Below, in pieces: positions 1 through 11,768 of a DNA stretch of 64,000 bases. Both the position numbers and the translations under genes were made by a program. Each line of letters opens with the position of its first letter. Position 1 is the first letter of the stretch. The notes beneath the pieces were generated by a model. That model was not told the origin of the DNA and made no database searches. It worked only from the letters and a program-made list of their open reading frames with translations. This DNA is from Rhexocercosporidium sp. MPI-PUGE-AT-0058 (lineage: Eukaryota > Ascomycota > Leotiomycetes > Helotiales): the NCBI GenBank assembly GCA_020746875.1, contig JAGTJL010000029.1, forward strand, positions 248,001 to 312,000. Direction: 5' to 3'.

Positions 1-1557
1 GCCTATGGACCTTTCCGGGGCTAAATCGGAAATTGGAAATGCCAGCGTTGCTTTTGCATTTCGTCTTGTCACCTGCGGCGACCTTAGTGCAGTCAAAATT
101 GTTTTTCCCGTTGATAAGATTATTATCAGAAGTCGGCCCCTAGCACTCTTAACTTTCATTGTTTCATGCCACATATTTGTAGAAGTTATATGCCAGGACT
201 AACTCACCACTTTGGTAACGTCCTTCCCTACAACGTCCTTCACAATATCAAGGTATGGTTGGTGGTACCAATCTGTCAAGAGAATTGGCCCCTTGTCTGT
301 AATTCCCATTAGCTCGGACAACATAGTCGCATCCTATGGAAGATTTGTTGGCTTACCAATGTCGTAACCCACCGTATTGGGGCCATGAATTACCATTGGT
401 CCCAATAAACCGGCTGCGTACTGGGCTGAGTAATGTGAGTGATACCAACTTGTGCCATAGAGGTCGGCCAAGAATGTGTAGGTGAAGCTCCCTCCAGGAG
501 GAATGGGGCATTGTTGCACGGCTGGCACACCGTCCATCCACCTTCACTATGGTTAGTAATACAGCGTACGTAAAGGTAGAGACTACTCACTGAGAGGTTT
601 TCTGCAGAATTCCATGCCAATGGAGCGCAACCCCTTCCGGAGGCCCATCAATTTGGTTATGAACTGTGACTTGAATAGTGTCCCCCTAGCGGCGGTTCAG
701 ATCAAAAACGCTGTCGGAAAAGATCCACTTACCAGTTTGCCTCAATGGTCGGCCCTGGGAACTGACCATTAATGATCAGGACATTTTTCAAATAGCCGTC
801 TGGAGCTTTCTGTTCTCGTTTGATTGTGAAGTCGTATTTCCGTATCACGCTGTAAGTGAATTAGTAGAAACAAGGACGTTTATCTAATCTCAATGTGAAC
901 TCACCCAGTGTGAGGGGGATCTAGGCAGAAAAGTTAGTGTATATATTTATGTATAGAAATCGTTATTAAACTTACTATCTTTCACAAGCGATGAGTTACA
1001 AACTTCGTTAATAGTAGTTAAAAACATTCGGGAACTCACCATCTAAGCAGAAAGTTAGTACTCTACTGGCAATATGGCTTAAACGGAGAGAAAAACTCAC
1101 AATAATTAGTATTATTGGCAGTTTTCGTTCCCCACGGAAATCCTTGAGGAAGCGGCTGTTTAGGACGGAAGAGAAGTCAGTAGGTAGTTTCAAATGACCA
1201 AAGTAGTGGAACATATTTTGAAAACAATGGAACGGGAAATGCGCATTCATGATACCCCTACCAGGCCTGCATCTTGCTGGGCCATAGGTAGTAAAGTGAT
1301 GAGAGTTGACCTTTTTTCTAAGAAGCCAAGATGCGAATATCTATGGATGCCACGACATAAAGATATTGGTGGGCATGATTCTCACATTGTTGGTTAGAAA
1401 CGCAGGAAGATCTGGCGCAGAGTCAGTGCCCAGAGAACTGCCTCCTAATTAATGGACATAAGTTAGCTAGCGATCATTATAACAAGTTCCACTTCTCACC
1501 ATCCTGGGCAGTGACAAGGCTCCCCAAAGAAAGGGCTGCGACGATGCTGAGCCTCAT
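1..1557 (-). CDS. Laccase (multicopper oxidase), 5' part; 3' end lies beyond the window
   Basis: Secreted ascomycete laccase, oxidising phenols with reduction of O2 to water. I assembled eleven exons by reading through GT-AG introns: 1557-1500, 1444-1386, 1155-1101, 1042-1040, 978-976, 920-905, 849-733, 685-591, 541-357, 296-208 and 139 to beyond base 1. Residues 1-17 form a signal peptide ([17 protein letters not shown]). The Cu-oxidase_3 copper ligands are visible as HWHG (about residues 126-129) and WYHSHYS (about 168-174), followed by [12 protein letters not shown] and the laccase-typical [16 protein letters not shown]. About 273 of an expected 550-600 residues are present. Exons 4 and 5 are only 3 nt each; they are needed to give the conserved NYYDNPPHTG stretch. 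The exon 7/exon 8 junction lacks one base for the conserved NWGDTIQV reading, in a C5 run at 682-686, so the gene is either broken or the run is miscalled. Family assignment is certain; exon 4/5 placement is inferred. Confidence 0.93.
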
Positions 1558-1647
1558 TATGGTGATACTCCGGCTACGGTGAACTGGGGCCAATGGGTTC
1601 TGAAGTGAGAAGAAATTTAGACAAACGGAGGATATCAAGCAGTCCGA

Positions 1648-1674
1648 ATCCATATATATTTATATATATATATT
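1648..1674 (-). promoter_or_regulatory. AT-rich TATA-like element upstream of the laccase
   Basis: On the minus strand this stretch is an uninterrupted run of TATATA and TATAAATA about 90-115 bp upstream of the laccase start codon (1557-1555). Position and sequence fit a TATA element; no experimental support is visible. Confidence 0.45.
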
Positions 1675-2486
1675 CCTGGCAGTAGTGGCCGACCACTTAA
1701 AGCCCAATTGTGCTTGATGCAATAGAGCATATCAGCAGCGTTCGAGCGAGTGACACGGCTCAAATTCGAGCTTCAACACTCCCGAAGAGGCCGTGTAAGA
1801 CCGTATTGGCAAGTTTGGCGTAAGCAGTGCAGTATTAGCTTGCACATGTGCCTCAGCACCGACTGACATGAAAGAAATATTGATTTCATGCATCACTCCA
1901 ACGCATTGTGTTTTCAGCTGGGCTTGGAGACTGAAGGGGTTGGCTTGAACCAAGATGACATGATAAGAAAGCTAAACCAATGGATGGCGGTCAGAACTTA
2001 AGAAGTGCAGAGATCAATTGCGAGGCGGTGATGGGGATCCTGTACAACGGTTGGTACACCATGCCATTACTATCTCCTTCACGGAAAGATTAATAGCGGA
2101 TTAGGCCACAACGTATTGCCCAGTCTACCTAGGCTTCACAATGACCACACGGAGGGCATATCAAAAGGGATGTTTTCCACTTGAGCCAACTGGGACAAGG
2201 GTGGGCCAAATCCTTTCGTCAGTCATATCATGACACGACGTCCACCTCCCCATTGGCCACTCTATCTCGTGAGGGAGTGCGATCCTGGCTTTAGACCCAC
2301 CTAACCAGCGGTGTACTGTAGGAAACAAGCCGGACACTGTTAACAATACCACTCACCAAACACAGACGGGACAGCAATTTCGAGAAATCCACACAATGCG
2401 TGACTTGCCTCAGATAACTATGGCCAAGCAGCGGCATGTCGTCCCTTGCACAATGGACAGCCGCATCATGCACGCTAAAGCTGTGC
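1675..2486. other. Intergenic DNA, no gene recognised
   Basis: GC-balanced sequence between the laccase promoter and the MITE. The open frames here (for example 1732-1953 and 2161-2352 on the minus strand, both under 75 codons) have no recognisable motif or start context, and I do not call them genes. Confidence 0.5.
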
Positions 2487-2488
2487 TA

Positions 2489-2746
2489 CTATCCCCCCCC
2501 CCCCTGTATAATGTTATTCGGCGGAGATGTGTGGGTAGCTGGCAAGGGTGTTTGACCAGTGAAATTAACTGCTTTCGGCTCTAGAAGTTTCTACTTGCAC
2601 CCCTTGATGTGATAATAGACCAAATTTTGGCCTGTGCAAAGGCCATGTCAAGGCTCTGACAAGGCTCTCTAGCCAGTCAGAGGTGCTGTTTCCTAGATCC
2701 GACCTACACATCTCCGCCGAATAACATTATACAGGGGGGGGGATAG
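2489..2746. mobile_element. 258-bp MITE with about 48-bp terminal inverted repeats and TA duplication
   Basis: The left end (2489-2536) and right end (2699-2746) are inverted copies: CTATC, a poly-C run, TGTATAATGTTATTCGGCGG, then AGATGTGT. The mononucleotide run is 12 C on the left and 9 G on the right. The element is flanked on both sides by TA (2487-2488 and 2747-2748), the target duplication of Tc1/mariner-type transposases. The 160-bp interior has no coding capacity. It is therefore a non-autonomous miniature element, probably mobilised by a Tc1/mariner-like enzyme. The sequence is GC-balanced and shows no RIP, which suggests few copies or recent arrival. Confidence 0.88.
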
Positions 2747-2980
2747 TAACTCGACTGAAAGCTACAGACTTATTGACATCATGGCGCACAGAGAGGATCA
2801 CAAGATAGTTCCACCGTCCCGGAAAGGCAAGGCAAGCCACAAGGATAGGCGCAAACAACGACAACACGAGTTATCAGCATGAATGAAGCCGTTCCGACCA
2901 GCGCACATGCAGGGCACATAGGACTAGAGATCTTTGAGACGTGGGGAATGCCCAGCCCGTCAGACGGCGGCGTGCAGCGT

Positions 2981-5900
2981 GTTTGATAAGCCAGCCGGCT
3001 TGTAAGCTAGCCAATGAGCTGGCGATTTGACGTCAGTCAGTCAGCTCAGCCTTAGCCTTAAGTTAATCAATTAGAAATAAGAACTAGCTCAGCTGATATT
3101 AGCTCATAAGCTAAAAGTATTTTTAAACTCAATTATAAGGTCAGTTATATAAGAGGTTTTAATAATATTTTAATATCATATTTATTAATTTAATAATCCT
3201 TAGAACGGAATAATAGGTTCTAATAAACAAAAATTAAGCGGTAAGAAGAAGCAGGATATCTTAAAAACCTTTAGCTAATATTACAAGTATATACTAAGTA
3301 ATTAATTTCCATTAAAATCGTTAATAGCATTACATCTCGATTTACCTTACTTATTACCATTAATAAAGCTGCCTTTAAGGCTTCCGAAGTATTATATACT
3401 ACCGCTTTAGCTAATATATTCTGTCACATAATAACAAAACTTAATATTACGAAATCATCGGCACTAAGAACTCTTATAATTTTTCGTAATATTTACTAAC
3501 GGCTTTCACGTGTATATAACGAGTATTATAACTCTTACGAGTTTAAGCGCGAAGATTTACTTTTAGATTACTTTTTTTACGTTTATAATTAGCTGTTATT
3601 TAATAATAAAACGATTAATTCAAGGAAATTACCTCGCGAAAAGACGTTAACTTTTATAAATAAGAAACCGAGGAGGTCTTAAGGATAAGAGTTAAGATAT
3701 ACGCTAATTAATCTTACTTGCTTTTGGAAGTATTATTAGTAGGCTTGTAAAGGCTATAAGTTACGGAATAAGTAATAGTAAGTTATCTTATAAACTGACA
3801 TAGATATATTTTAGCGCTATTTGAAAGGAGACCTCTTTTTCGAAATAACACAGCTACTACGACTTCTAAAAAAGTATTCTAGAAAGCTACAATTATTATT
3901 TCAAAGTCTTAATTTCTTTCGATCTTCTTAAAAAAATTTTAATAGTCGAGTTACATTCGATGCGGCACCTTAAATTATAGCACTAAAATATGCAAGCGAG
4001 TTGCCAGTTCATAAGATAAGCTTAAACTAATAATATTAAGTTATTACGATTAACGATTTTCTTAATATAAAAAACACTTCTTTCAAGTTAATAGTTTGAA
4101 AATTTGAAAACCGCGAAAAAGTACTTACTTTAATTTATTAATTAAATAAAAGAAGTAAGTTATAGCGAGTAATATGGTGGGGTTGACCTCAGAAGTCCAT
4201 TTGTCACGTGATTGAGCTGCCTCTTGCTGTATTTAAGATAGCCTCTAAGGCAATATCTTTTAAAGGATAGTAACGATTTTTATTACTATAACTTTTCCTT
4301 CTTATTCAAACTATACTCCTCTTCTTCCTTGACAAATTATATACTTTAAATATATGATATCTTTAGTATTCGTTAAATAAGTACTTCTTACGTTTACCTT
4401 CCGGCACTTGCTTTGCTACCCTCTTGTTATGTGTTTGGTGTTTTCCCTTCTATAGTAAAAGCTATAAAATAACTTAAGTAAGCTTTTGAATTTGTAAATA
4501 ATAATTTAAAGAACGCTTTCTTAAAATAAGTTATTTTAAACGATAAAAAAGCACGAAAAGCTACTTTAAAGCACCTTAAAACGTCATTCCAAATAACTAA
4601 CGATATTACTATTTGTTCTTTAACTCGAGCTAATCTAATTATTAGTATTTAAACTAATTAAACATTTATATACTTTAAATTATAACTAATTATAAAGGTT
4701 TTAAGTGCTTGGTTTAAGATATTAATTACTTTTAATTAGTAAAGTTCTAGAAGAGATAAAAATCGGTATAGTAGCTATAGTCCTTTATTTTATTAATATT
4801 AAAAAACAGATCGTTACTCGAGTCGTAAGTCTTTTAGAGTTTTTAAGATGTGAAAAAAATAAGTATTAGTACGTATAAATTAAGTACCGAGTATTAATTC
4901 TGATTTTAAATAAAGTAATATTCTGTTATTTTTCCTTCTTTATAGCGATTCGGTATTATAATATAGACCTTCGGTTGGTTTATCTTTAATGATATAAACA
5001 AATAATAATACGACGTTTATAGAACTTATAAAAGTATATAAATTTAATCTTAAATAACTTAAATTACGTTACGTAAGTTATATTTCTAATTTGATTGCAA
5101 AAGTATACTTATTAAATTAAGATAGCGTGAGCTTTAAAAAAGAATTTAAAGCCATAAAATTCTTAGAGCGACGCTGATTTTAGAAATAACGTAAAGTGCT
5201 TAGAAGTTATATAACTTAATAATATATATAATAACGTTTAGGAAACCTATTAAGCTTTTTATTAAATTATTAAAGGGATAAAACGAAAGTAAGGTTATAA
5301 TTTATAATTTGAAGCTCGTTTAAACGAAAAAATACGCGTTAAAACTAAAAGTATTAGAAAACCTAAACGACGTAGAAATTAATATAAAGGATTACTTAAA
5401 AAACGAGGAATAATCGATTTTAAAGCTTATTTCCGAGTAATTTAAGCTTCTCTTTTATTTCATTAAAGCTCTTAGAATAAATATTAAATTAATTAAACAT
5501 ATAAGAAAGCTATCGTATAACGTATTATAAATGTTTTACATAATTTTAAAAGCAATTTATAATACTTTAAAAGCTTGTAATAACAGGCAGAAATAACAAC
5601 TTAAATAAGAATTTACAAATATAATAATTGGTTACGTTAATATAATAGAAAGCATAAGAATATTACGATAAGACCGATTTATTTATTATATAATATATTA
5701 TCGTAATAATTTACTTGTATTAAAAAATAAATATATTTAAAAAGAAATAAACAGAGTAAAAGAAATTATACGTAATTAATCATAATAAGAAAAAGAATAT
5801 AAGTTTAAGCTTATTATACGACAAGAAACTATTTCTTTAAAGCCAAAGTAACAGATTAATTATTTAAAGTTATATTAAATAATCTAATACTTATAATAAG

Positions 5901-6379
5901 GAAGAATACGGCTATTTATACTTTAAGTCGAAGAGATTAATTAATATAATATTTTAGAAAAAAAAACTAACTTACTTTATACCGTTATTTAAGTATTGAA
6001 AATCTAGATAAGCTCTGTAACTATAATTAATTGCGATAGCATTTAACTTTCTGGTTATTCTCGTTATAAGCTCGAAGTATAAGCGTATTTTTTCTTTTTA
6101 CTTTAAGTAAATAACGTCAAAAGTCTTGACTCTATTAGCAGATAGACTTTAGTATAAGAAATACTTAAAGAATTAATGATATAAAAGTGCCATCAAGTTA
6201 TTATTGTATTATAATACTGTTTAATTAGAAATATAATTTTTTTACTGTTTTAATTTGAACTCCTGCAACTGATTCGCAGCGTATAAATTACTCAGTTAAG
6301 TCAGTCAGCTATTAATTTATATATAAATCAATCAGTTAAGAAATCTTTTCAAAATAGCTGACTGGTTGGCTTATCAAAC
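2981..6379. mobile_element. RIP-degraded 3.4-kb DNA transposon with terminal inverted repeats
   Basis: Both ends carry GTTTGATAAGCCA(G/A)CC in inverted orientation (2981-2996 and 6364-6379). Both subterminal regions carry repeats of CAGTCAGCT and related motifs, as is common in hAT-type elements. The flanking 8-mers (GTGCAGCG and CTCTAGCG, each abutting an extra T/G pair of the repeat) agree at 5 of 8 positions, a possible worn target duplication. The interior is about three quarters A+T, dominated by TpA, with no open frame longer than noise, as expected after heavy RIP. I could not recover a transposase motif, so the superfamily is a guess. A less AT-rich island at 4170-4260 contains CACGTGAT and a short hairpin (4228-4252). 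Confidence 0.65.
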
Positions 6380-7860
6380 GCTCTAGCGGCGTAAGTGAGG
6401 CGAACTCTCGTGATGAGAAATCGCTGACAGAACATGGCGGCGGTCCACGACGGTAACTCTCCCGACGAAGCCCTAATACCCCGAAAACCCGAACCGTGTG
6501 CGACCAATCAGCGACATGCACGAAGCCCAACCCCTGATGAGAGCGAAAAGCCTCTGCAGCTTACTATTGTGTGGCGGTCGATCCGGACGGCAAAACATCG
6601 AATCAGGCGAGGAGCCGCCTTTTTGCAGAGGGAAATTCTTATCCGAGCATCAAACACCAAGCAAGCAACGCCAAGCAGGACCAAGCAAGATCAAGCAACG
6701 CCAGGCAATCCCTGATTCCCTGCGCCGCACAACAAGTGCTTGAGCAGGAACAGCTCACGCACGGCGTTAAGTTCGCCCGAAATGGTTCCGATCTCCAACA
6801 TTCTCACCCGCATTCCATCCTTCGTTCCCAACCGGTCCCTGTGATCCCTGCTCTAGATACGAACCGCACAGGCTCGGAACCATTTCCTCAGCCCAGGCGG
6901 GGTTGAGTTAAGAATAGTGCGGGCCGGCACACGAATATACTTTGTATCAGGCGTAACAGCTCCAAAGAGTACATTTGAGAATTACTAATCAATAGCAAAA
7001 CCACTACGCCTGGGTACCAAGCATAACACAACACCCTGTTTCTCCCCTACACGAAGATTGTCGACTAGCCTTAAGCAGTTGATGATCACAGTATCGTCCG
7101 GAGTAAAAAGCGAGGTAAGATCGGACCATGGCGGCTGCAGCCTTGTGAAGGATACGAGTACTCGGTAATAGAAAATCCTGCAGTGCTGGCAGATTCTCAC
7201 AAGGATCTGGCGCGGAAACGTCGTTCACTGGATTTCTTTATCCTTGGACCTTGTAAGGCTCGCTGCCACGTTCTAGCTAGCCACTAAGAGACGCCACATT
7301 CGTTCCTTTTTTTAGCATGCGGCCGTGGCCAATGGGTAACGCGGCTGAAATGTAAGCAGCTCCCGTTCTTACCTATTTCAGGCCCGTTTCCTACTATTGT
7401 CTCACACCGGCAGTTGCAATCGGAAATACCTCGTTATCTCATACGAAGAACGCGGTCAAAAGTCTGGGCCTCCAGGTGCAGAATTTCGTGGGATCAAGCG
7501 AAAACATCAAATATAAGGGGAAGTAACGACTTCAAGCTCTTATTACTATAACTTGCTCTTAATAAGCTTCCCACCATCACAGCATGGTCGTTTTCTGTAG
7601 TCCTAGACCAACCATTCCTTGGGAAGGACATCATTGCTGGGTTATTGCGTTGATTGGTGTGGTGTTCATTGCTCACCCAGCCAGTATCTTTGGGACAGTT
7701 GATGATGCTATCAAGGCTAGTAGGGGGCGAATGTCATCGTGAGCACTTTGTGGTCGGCATTGCAGAAGCCTCAAGTGGCTGTAGTGGATGATGCGAAGAA
7801 GAGCATCATTGATGAGGAGAGAGCTCTACTTGGAGCTTAGACCAGGGGTGATGATGAAGT
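6380..7860. other. GC-balanced stretch with broken open frames, no gene recognised
   Basis: 6434-6906 is open in overlapping plus frames but low in complexity; 6656-6711 is an imperfect tandem repeat of about 10 bp (CCAAGCAA-like) that inflates the frame. On the minus strand, 7228-6985 reads as plausible protein in two successive frames (ending KQGVVLCLVPRRSGFAID) with a frameshift near 7120, suggesting a small piece of a decayed gene that I cannot identify. The remainder, 7230-7860, holds nothing I can support. Confidence 0.4.
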
Positions 7861-7861
7861 G

Positions 7862-10640
7862 ACTCAGAGAAGGGCAAGCGTTTCGGGATGCTCCGGCCCA
7901 TATATCAACTTGGCCAAAACCAAAGTATCATGTGCAAGCCCCTCTGCCTCGGAAAATCTGCCTTGTCGTGACAACGCCACTGAAACATAGCTCATCGACT
8001 CTAGCGTCAAGTGGTGGTTCTCGCCTACAACTCTTTGCGAACACAATGATGTGTCTTGCAAGCTTCTCTGTCTCCTCTGCTCTATCTTGTGGCATTGAAA
8101 TCGAGAGTAGCGACACCATGAGTCTGATGGTTTCAGGCATTTCACCTTGACCTGCTTGCTCACTTTCTTGGACCCCTTTGCGTAGTATGTCCTCTGCATC
8201 TTGAAATTTTGCCTGATCACGCAATGCGATCGCAAGATTGTGAGAAAACATTCCGGAGGACGGATGCCTAGTCCAGCGTTGCTCACACAAGTGCTAAAAG
8301 ACCGCGAAGCATCTTTTCTGCTTCTGCATATTTTCCTTGCAAAAATCGGACCATGGCTAAGTGGTTCATGAGACTTAGGGTGTTTGCATGCTTATCTCCA
8401 CTACTCGCTTGAGCCACAGATAACTCTCTTCAACATAGCTAGCTGCGGCCTTGTGTTCTCCGAGCACATTCAAATATCCCGATAGTTGTAGAGCTAGAAG
8501 AGCGGAAGATTGGTCCGAGTCCGACAAGAACGTGGAGAACTCAAGAGCGGTCTTTGCAAGGGGAGTGTTTAATTCACACGCCTCGATTACATGTCGGGTT
8601 CAGTCTAACGCTTTCGAGAATTGGTGAATTCCAACCCACTCGAATCATCTCGGAACAGCGATATTGGAATATCACGTCGGTCGAGACAAACCGTCGATGA
8701 GAGGATTCTCGATGCTTGCCGATCGGTTCGACCGATGTGCTCAAGAGAAACCATCCAAGTTGTGGTGGTGGCGTTAGGCAGCAAAGCGTCTCTTCCAATA
8801 GCCTGGAAGTCCTGACTGAGGAGTGCTGCCATTTATCGTCGCTCTTCTTGTAAAGCTTGAGATATCCGCTAATCGTCGTCGACCTCTGCTGCATGAATGC
8901 AGCAGCTTGAGCAAGTACTAGAGCAAGTACTAGAGGCAGGTAATCGAGCTCCCTCACCAGCTCTGCAATGAGATTCGTTGAAATTTCCTTTCCCTTGAAA
9001 TGCTTACGGAACAATTCTATCGATTGATCCTCATCCATTGGTTTGATTTGGATGGTTGAGCCCTCGGGTACACTTTTGTGCCACGATTTTGTTTCTTGTT
9101 GTCATGAGTATTGCTCCGAGAGATGAAGTTGGATGATATCGATCCATCGGGATTGTGTCAACCGTTGGATTGGATTTACCTGCGCCAAAGAACATGTCGT
9201 CCTCGTCTGAAATATCGATGACCATCAACCATCCACCACTTTCCTTGTTAGATAACCAAGAGTTCACTAGAGTCAAATAATCGACATAGGGATTCTCCAT
9301 TCCTGGTAGATTCCGATCCTTGGCTATTGCGAGGTAGCCCTGGCTGAATCGATCAATACTGCTCACATGGATCCAGAATATTGACGTGTCGCGATGCTTT
9401 TTTAGATGCCAAGATTTGTAACGAATGGCTATTTGAGATTTACTAAGTATAATTCAGCAATAATCACACGCTCAAAACAAGATACAACTAACCCAGCTCC
9501 TCCCAACCCCACAGGGTTGTTCGTCTCTGATACTGACCAGTAATTTCAAGTTCTTTCTGGAGCGCGTGGAGAATATCTTGGCACCCAATAAAATCTTGAT
9601 TTGGAGTATATGGGAATGATTATCAAAACATTACGTTGCGTCCTACTATTGGTACTTGAGTACTTTGAGATCATGCATGCTAGTGCACGCTTCGAGCTTG
9701 GCCCTTCATAGGTTCGAGCATTCTGCACCTGCTCCTCTGAAGCTCTAATGGCTGACTTGACGAGCTTTATAAGGTTGAAGGACACTTGCTCATAGTCATC
9801 TCTATCAGCATTAGCAAATCTGCAAACATCTCCATGGTGTGCATCCATGCGTATTTGTCTCTCGCGAACCCCTAATGGCCGAGAGTCGCGGATTTCTTAT
9901 TAACGATCTGCTCGTATTAGCCCAGCCCACAGCTTTAACATGAAATGAAATACTTGCAAGGCCGATTTTGCCTACTGGTCGTGTTTCATAGAAACTAAGG
10001 ATATGGTAACTTTCTAACTGGTGCCTGAAGTCATTTATGAGCGTCTCCGAGAAAAGATAATTAATCCTTCTTTAATGCTTCCATAAAGCTATTATCAGGA
10101 TTCCGGAAAATTACTCTCGCGATAGATGCAGTAATCTCCTTCAGACTAGTATAGTTGCTTCCTTAATGAGGTGTTCCGAAGAAAGCGATTCCATAAGTCG
10201 CCTTTCGAATATCTCGGTAATTAGTTGTCGTTTAGCGTGGCTTCCACCAATGCTCGCTTGACGACGATACCCCGAGGCTGTGAGCGACGAAAATGATTAT
10301 TCTGTCAAAAGCATCTTCTCGTTTGAGGTCTGGCTGGTTCAAAATATTCAACGCTTATTCCCGCACTCCCAAGATGGAGGTTTCGAACGCGACGTTAGAG
10401 TTGTAGCCGAATAACATTATGCGTGCTTTGGCAGCTGTTCAGGCAAGAAGTCTTTCAGCCACAACTTGTCCCCAAACGTCCATGTTGCTTCAGCATGATA
10501 TTTAGCATTAGTGGGGTTCAGACCATTCACAGCAACAATGCTAGGTTGTAACGTCAATTCCTTCCAGACGCTAGATTGGTCCAACGGCAATTAATTACTC
10601 AATATTGGCATCTTCTGAATCTACAAGAACTCGTAGAAAG
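7862..10640 (-). pseudogene. Decayed NLR: N-terminal esterase-like domain, NB-ARC, TPR repeats
   Basis: Read from high to low coordinates, this is a relic of a fungal NLR-type receptor. At 10620-10100 is an alpha/beta-hydrolase domain with VAVNGLNPTN, IMLFGYNSNVAFET, IIIFVAHSLG-IVVKRALVEA (nucleophile-elbow HSLG) and YGIAFFGTPH. At 9848-9730 is MDAHHGDVCRFANADRDDY, the usual link after that domain. At 9366-8600 is NB-ARC sequence (GGWLMVIDISDEDDMFFG, GAILMTTRNK, YLPLVLALVLAQAAAFMQQ) followed by the winged-helix piece LDRRDIPISLFRDD. At 8500-7864 are kinesin-light-chain-type TPRs (GKYAEAEKMLRG, QGRFSEAEGLAHDT). The reading frame changes at least five times and contains TAA/TAG/TGA codons, several explicable as CpA to TpA changes. 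A 12-bp direct duplication at about 8911-8935 adds VLAL. This resembles fungal allorecognition and immune receptors, and it cannot make a product. Confidence 0.88.
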
Positions 10641-11237
10641 TTTTTGGAAACACGATATGCAGTCTGTCAACTTCAGCCTTGTATTCAACTAGGTCGAATT
10701 GACTCCCTCGGCAATTCTATGCTAAAAGTTTGTAGAAGAAATAAAGTCGAAATAACTTAGTTCGACTTCTAAATTGCGGATAAGGTCGTTGATATTCTGG
10801 GCATTATTTTTCCCTAGCAGAATCCGGTGGTATGTAAAAGCCAGACTGATGGAGATCAAGGGAGCTTCACTATAGGCACAGTGACTCACCTTAATGACGG
10901 TTAGAGAAATTTAGGATCTGGGATGCTATGGTGGGAACGACGTTCTCTTGATGTTGCTGTTTGGCTATCAGGCGATGGTACCCCGAGAAAGCAAAATCTA
11001 GGCAGCGGCTGAAAAGCTACTGCGTGGGCATCTCCGAAGTTGCGGTCTATCCGCCGTCTTGGCAGGGATCGATTCTAATCCCATACCTGCTCTGGTCGGC
11101 GCCCCTGAAGACGATTGCTCTTTTGTACCCACCACCCTCGGCGAGACGCTCCTCGCAATTCAACTCATCCCAGAGCTAAGTAATGAGGAATCCACTTGGC
11201 ATCTCGATCCCCAGAGCCGTTCCCATGATCTTTAGCT
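10641..11237. other. Upstream region of the NLR relic, no gene recognised
   Basis: GC-balanced. It may include the decayed start of the NLR relic. A plus-strand frame (10961-11179) and a second open stretch ending at 11226 show no known motif. Confidence 0.35.
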
Positions 11238-11768
11238 TTACTGCCTATTCCTAGGTAGAGTGAGAAAGACATAGGCGAAACGATATACGACCATATATCT
11301 CGCTGTGCGCAGAATTCGATTTCCAGAGACAGCAAAGGTATTATGTCCTGTACTTATGATCGTAGTGGTGGTTGTTGGATTGACTTTATAAGGACCCGTA
11401 GGAGATTCGATAGATGTAGACGAGCTTGGGATGGTTACATTCTGAAGTTTGCTGCAGTTGGCGAGTCGTCCTTGGAGGAAGAGGAAGACGGAGATGTAGA
11501 TGACGAGTGAACCGAGCTGTGATACGAAAATCCAGAGGTAGTGTAGATATAGACGCTCGGTCTCGTGAGACTCGTTCATCCAACACTGCAGCCTTGAGTC
11601 AGTAAAGCCTTCCATCTCAGACACACGGGATAAGTATTAGGTGTACATACCCAGGCACCAGCAGGTATGAAGAAGTCATCCTTGCTCAGAATAGGACCAA
11701 TAACGGTGATAAAGAGACAGAACATCCTCAAAGTAAAGCAACCTTTAAGAAGAGAATAATGTATTCAG
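11238..11768 (-). pseudogene. Fragment of a seven-helix receptor (cAMP-receptor-like GPCR)
   Basis: On the minus strand, 11768-11652 encodes FITVIGPILSKDDFFIPAGAW, and after a GT-AG intron (11650-11586, TATGT donor context, GCAG acceptor) the reading resumes as CWMNESHETERLYLHYLWIF, a membrane helix, and RYMVVYRFAYVFLTLP. This order (PAGAW-CW, LYLHYLWIF helix, then a YPFAY-like helix) is that of fungal Git3/cAMP-receptor-like GPCRs. Only the central helices remain. The N-terminal part is cut off by the AT-rich block at 11740-11960 and the frame stops after FLTLPRNRQ, so the gene is truncated at both ends. Identification rests on remembered family pattern and is moderately secure. Confidence 0.62.

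Noticed and set aside
297..356. In-frame TAG (336-334) in the laccase after the [11 protein letters not shown] reading
   Set aside because: The stop lies inside a 60-nt GT-AG intron (356-297) with a CTAAT branch site. Splicing gives [15 protein letters not shown], the expected laccase sequence.
10405..10422. 15-bp match to the MITE inverted-repeat core (ATAATGTTATTCGGC on the minus strand), suggesting a second MITE copy
   Set aside because: The bases encode IMLFGY in the esterase-like domain of the NLR relic, in its proper place. There is no inverted partner, so this is coincidence.
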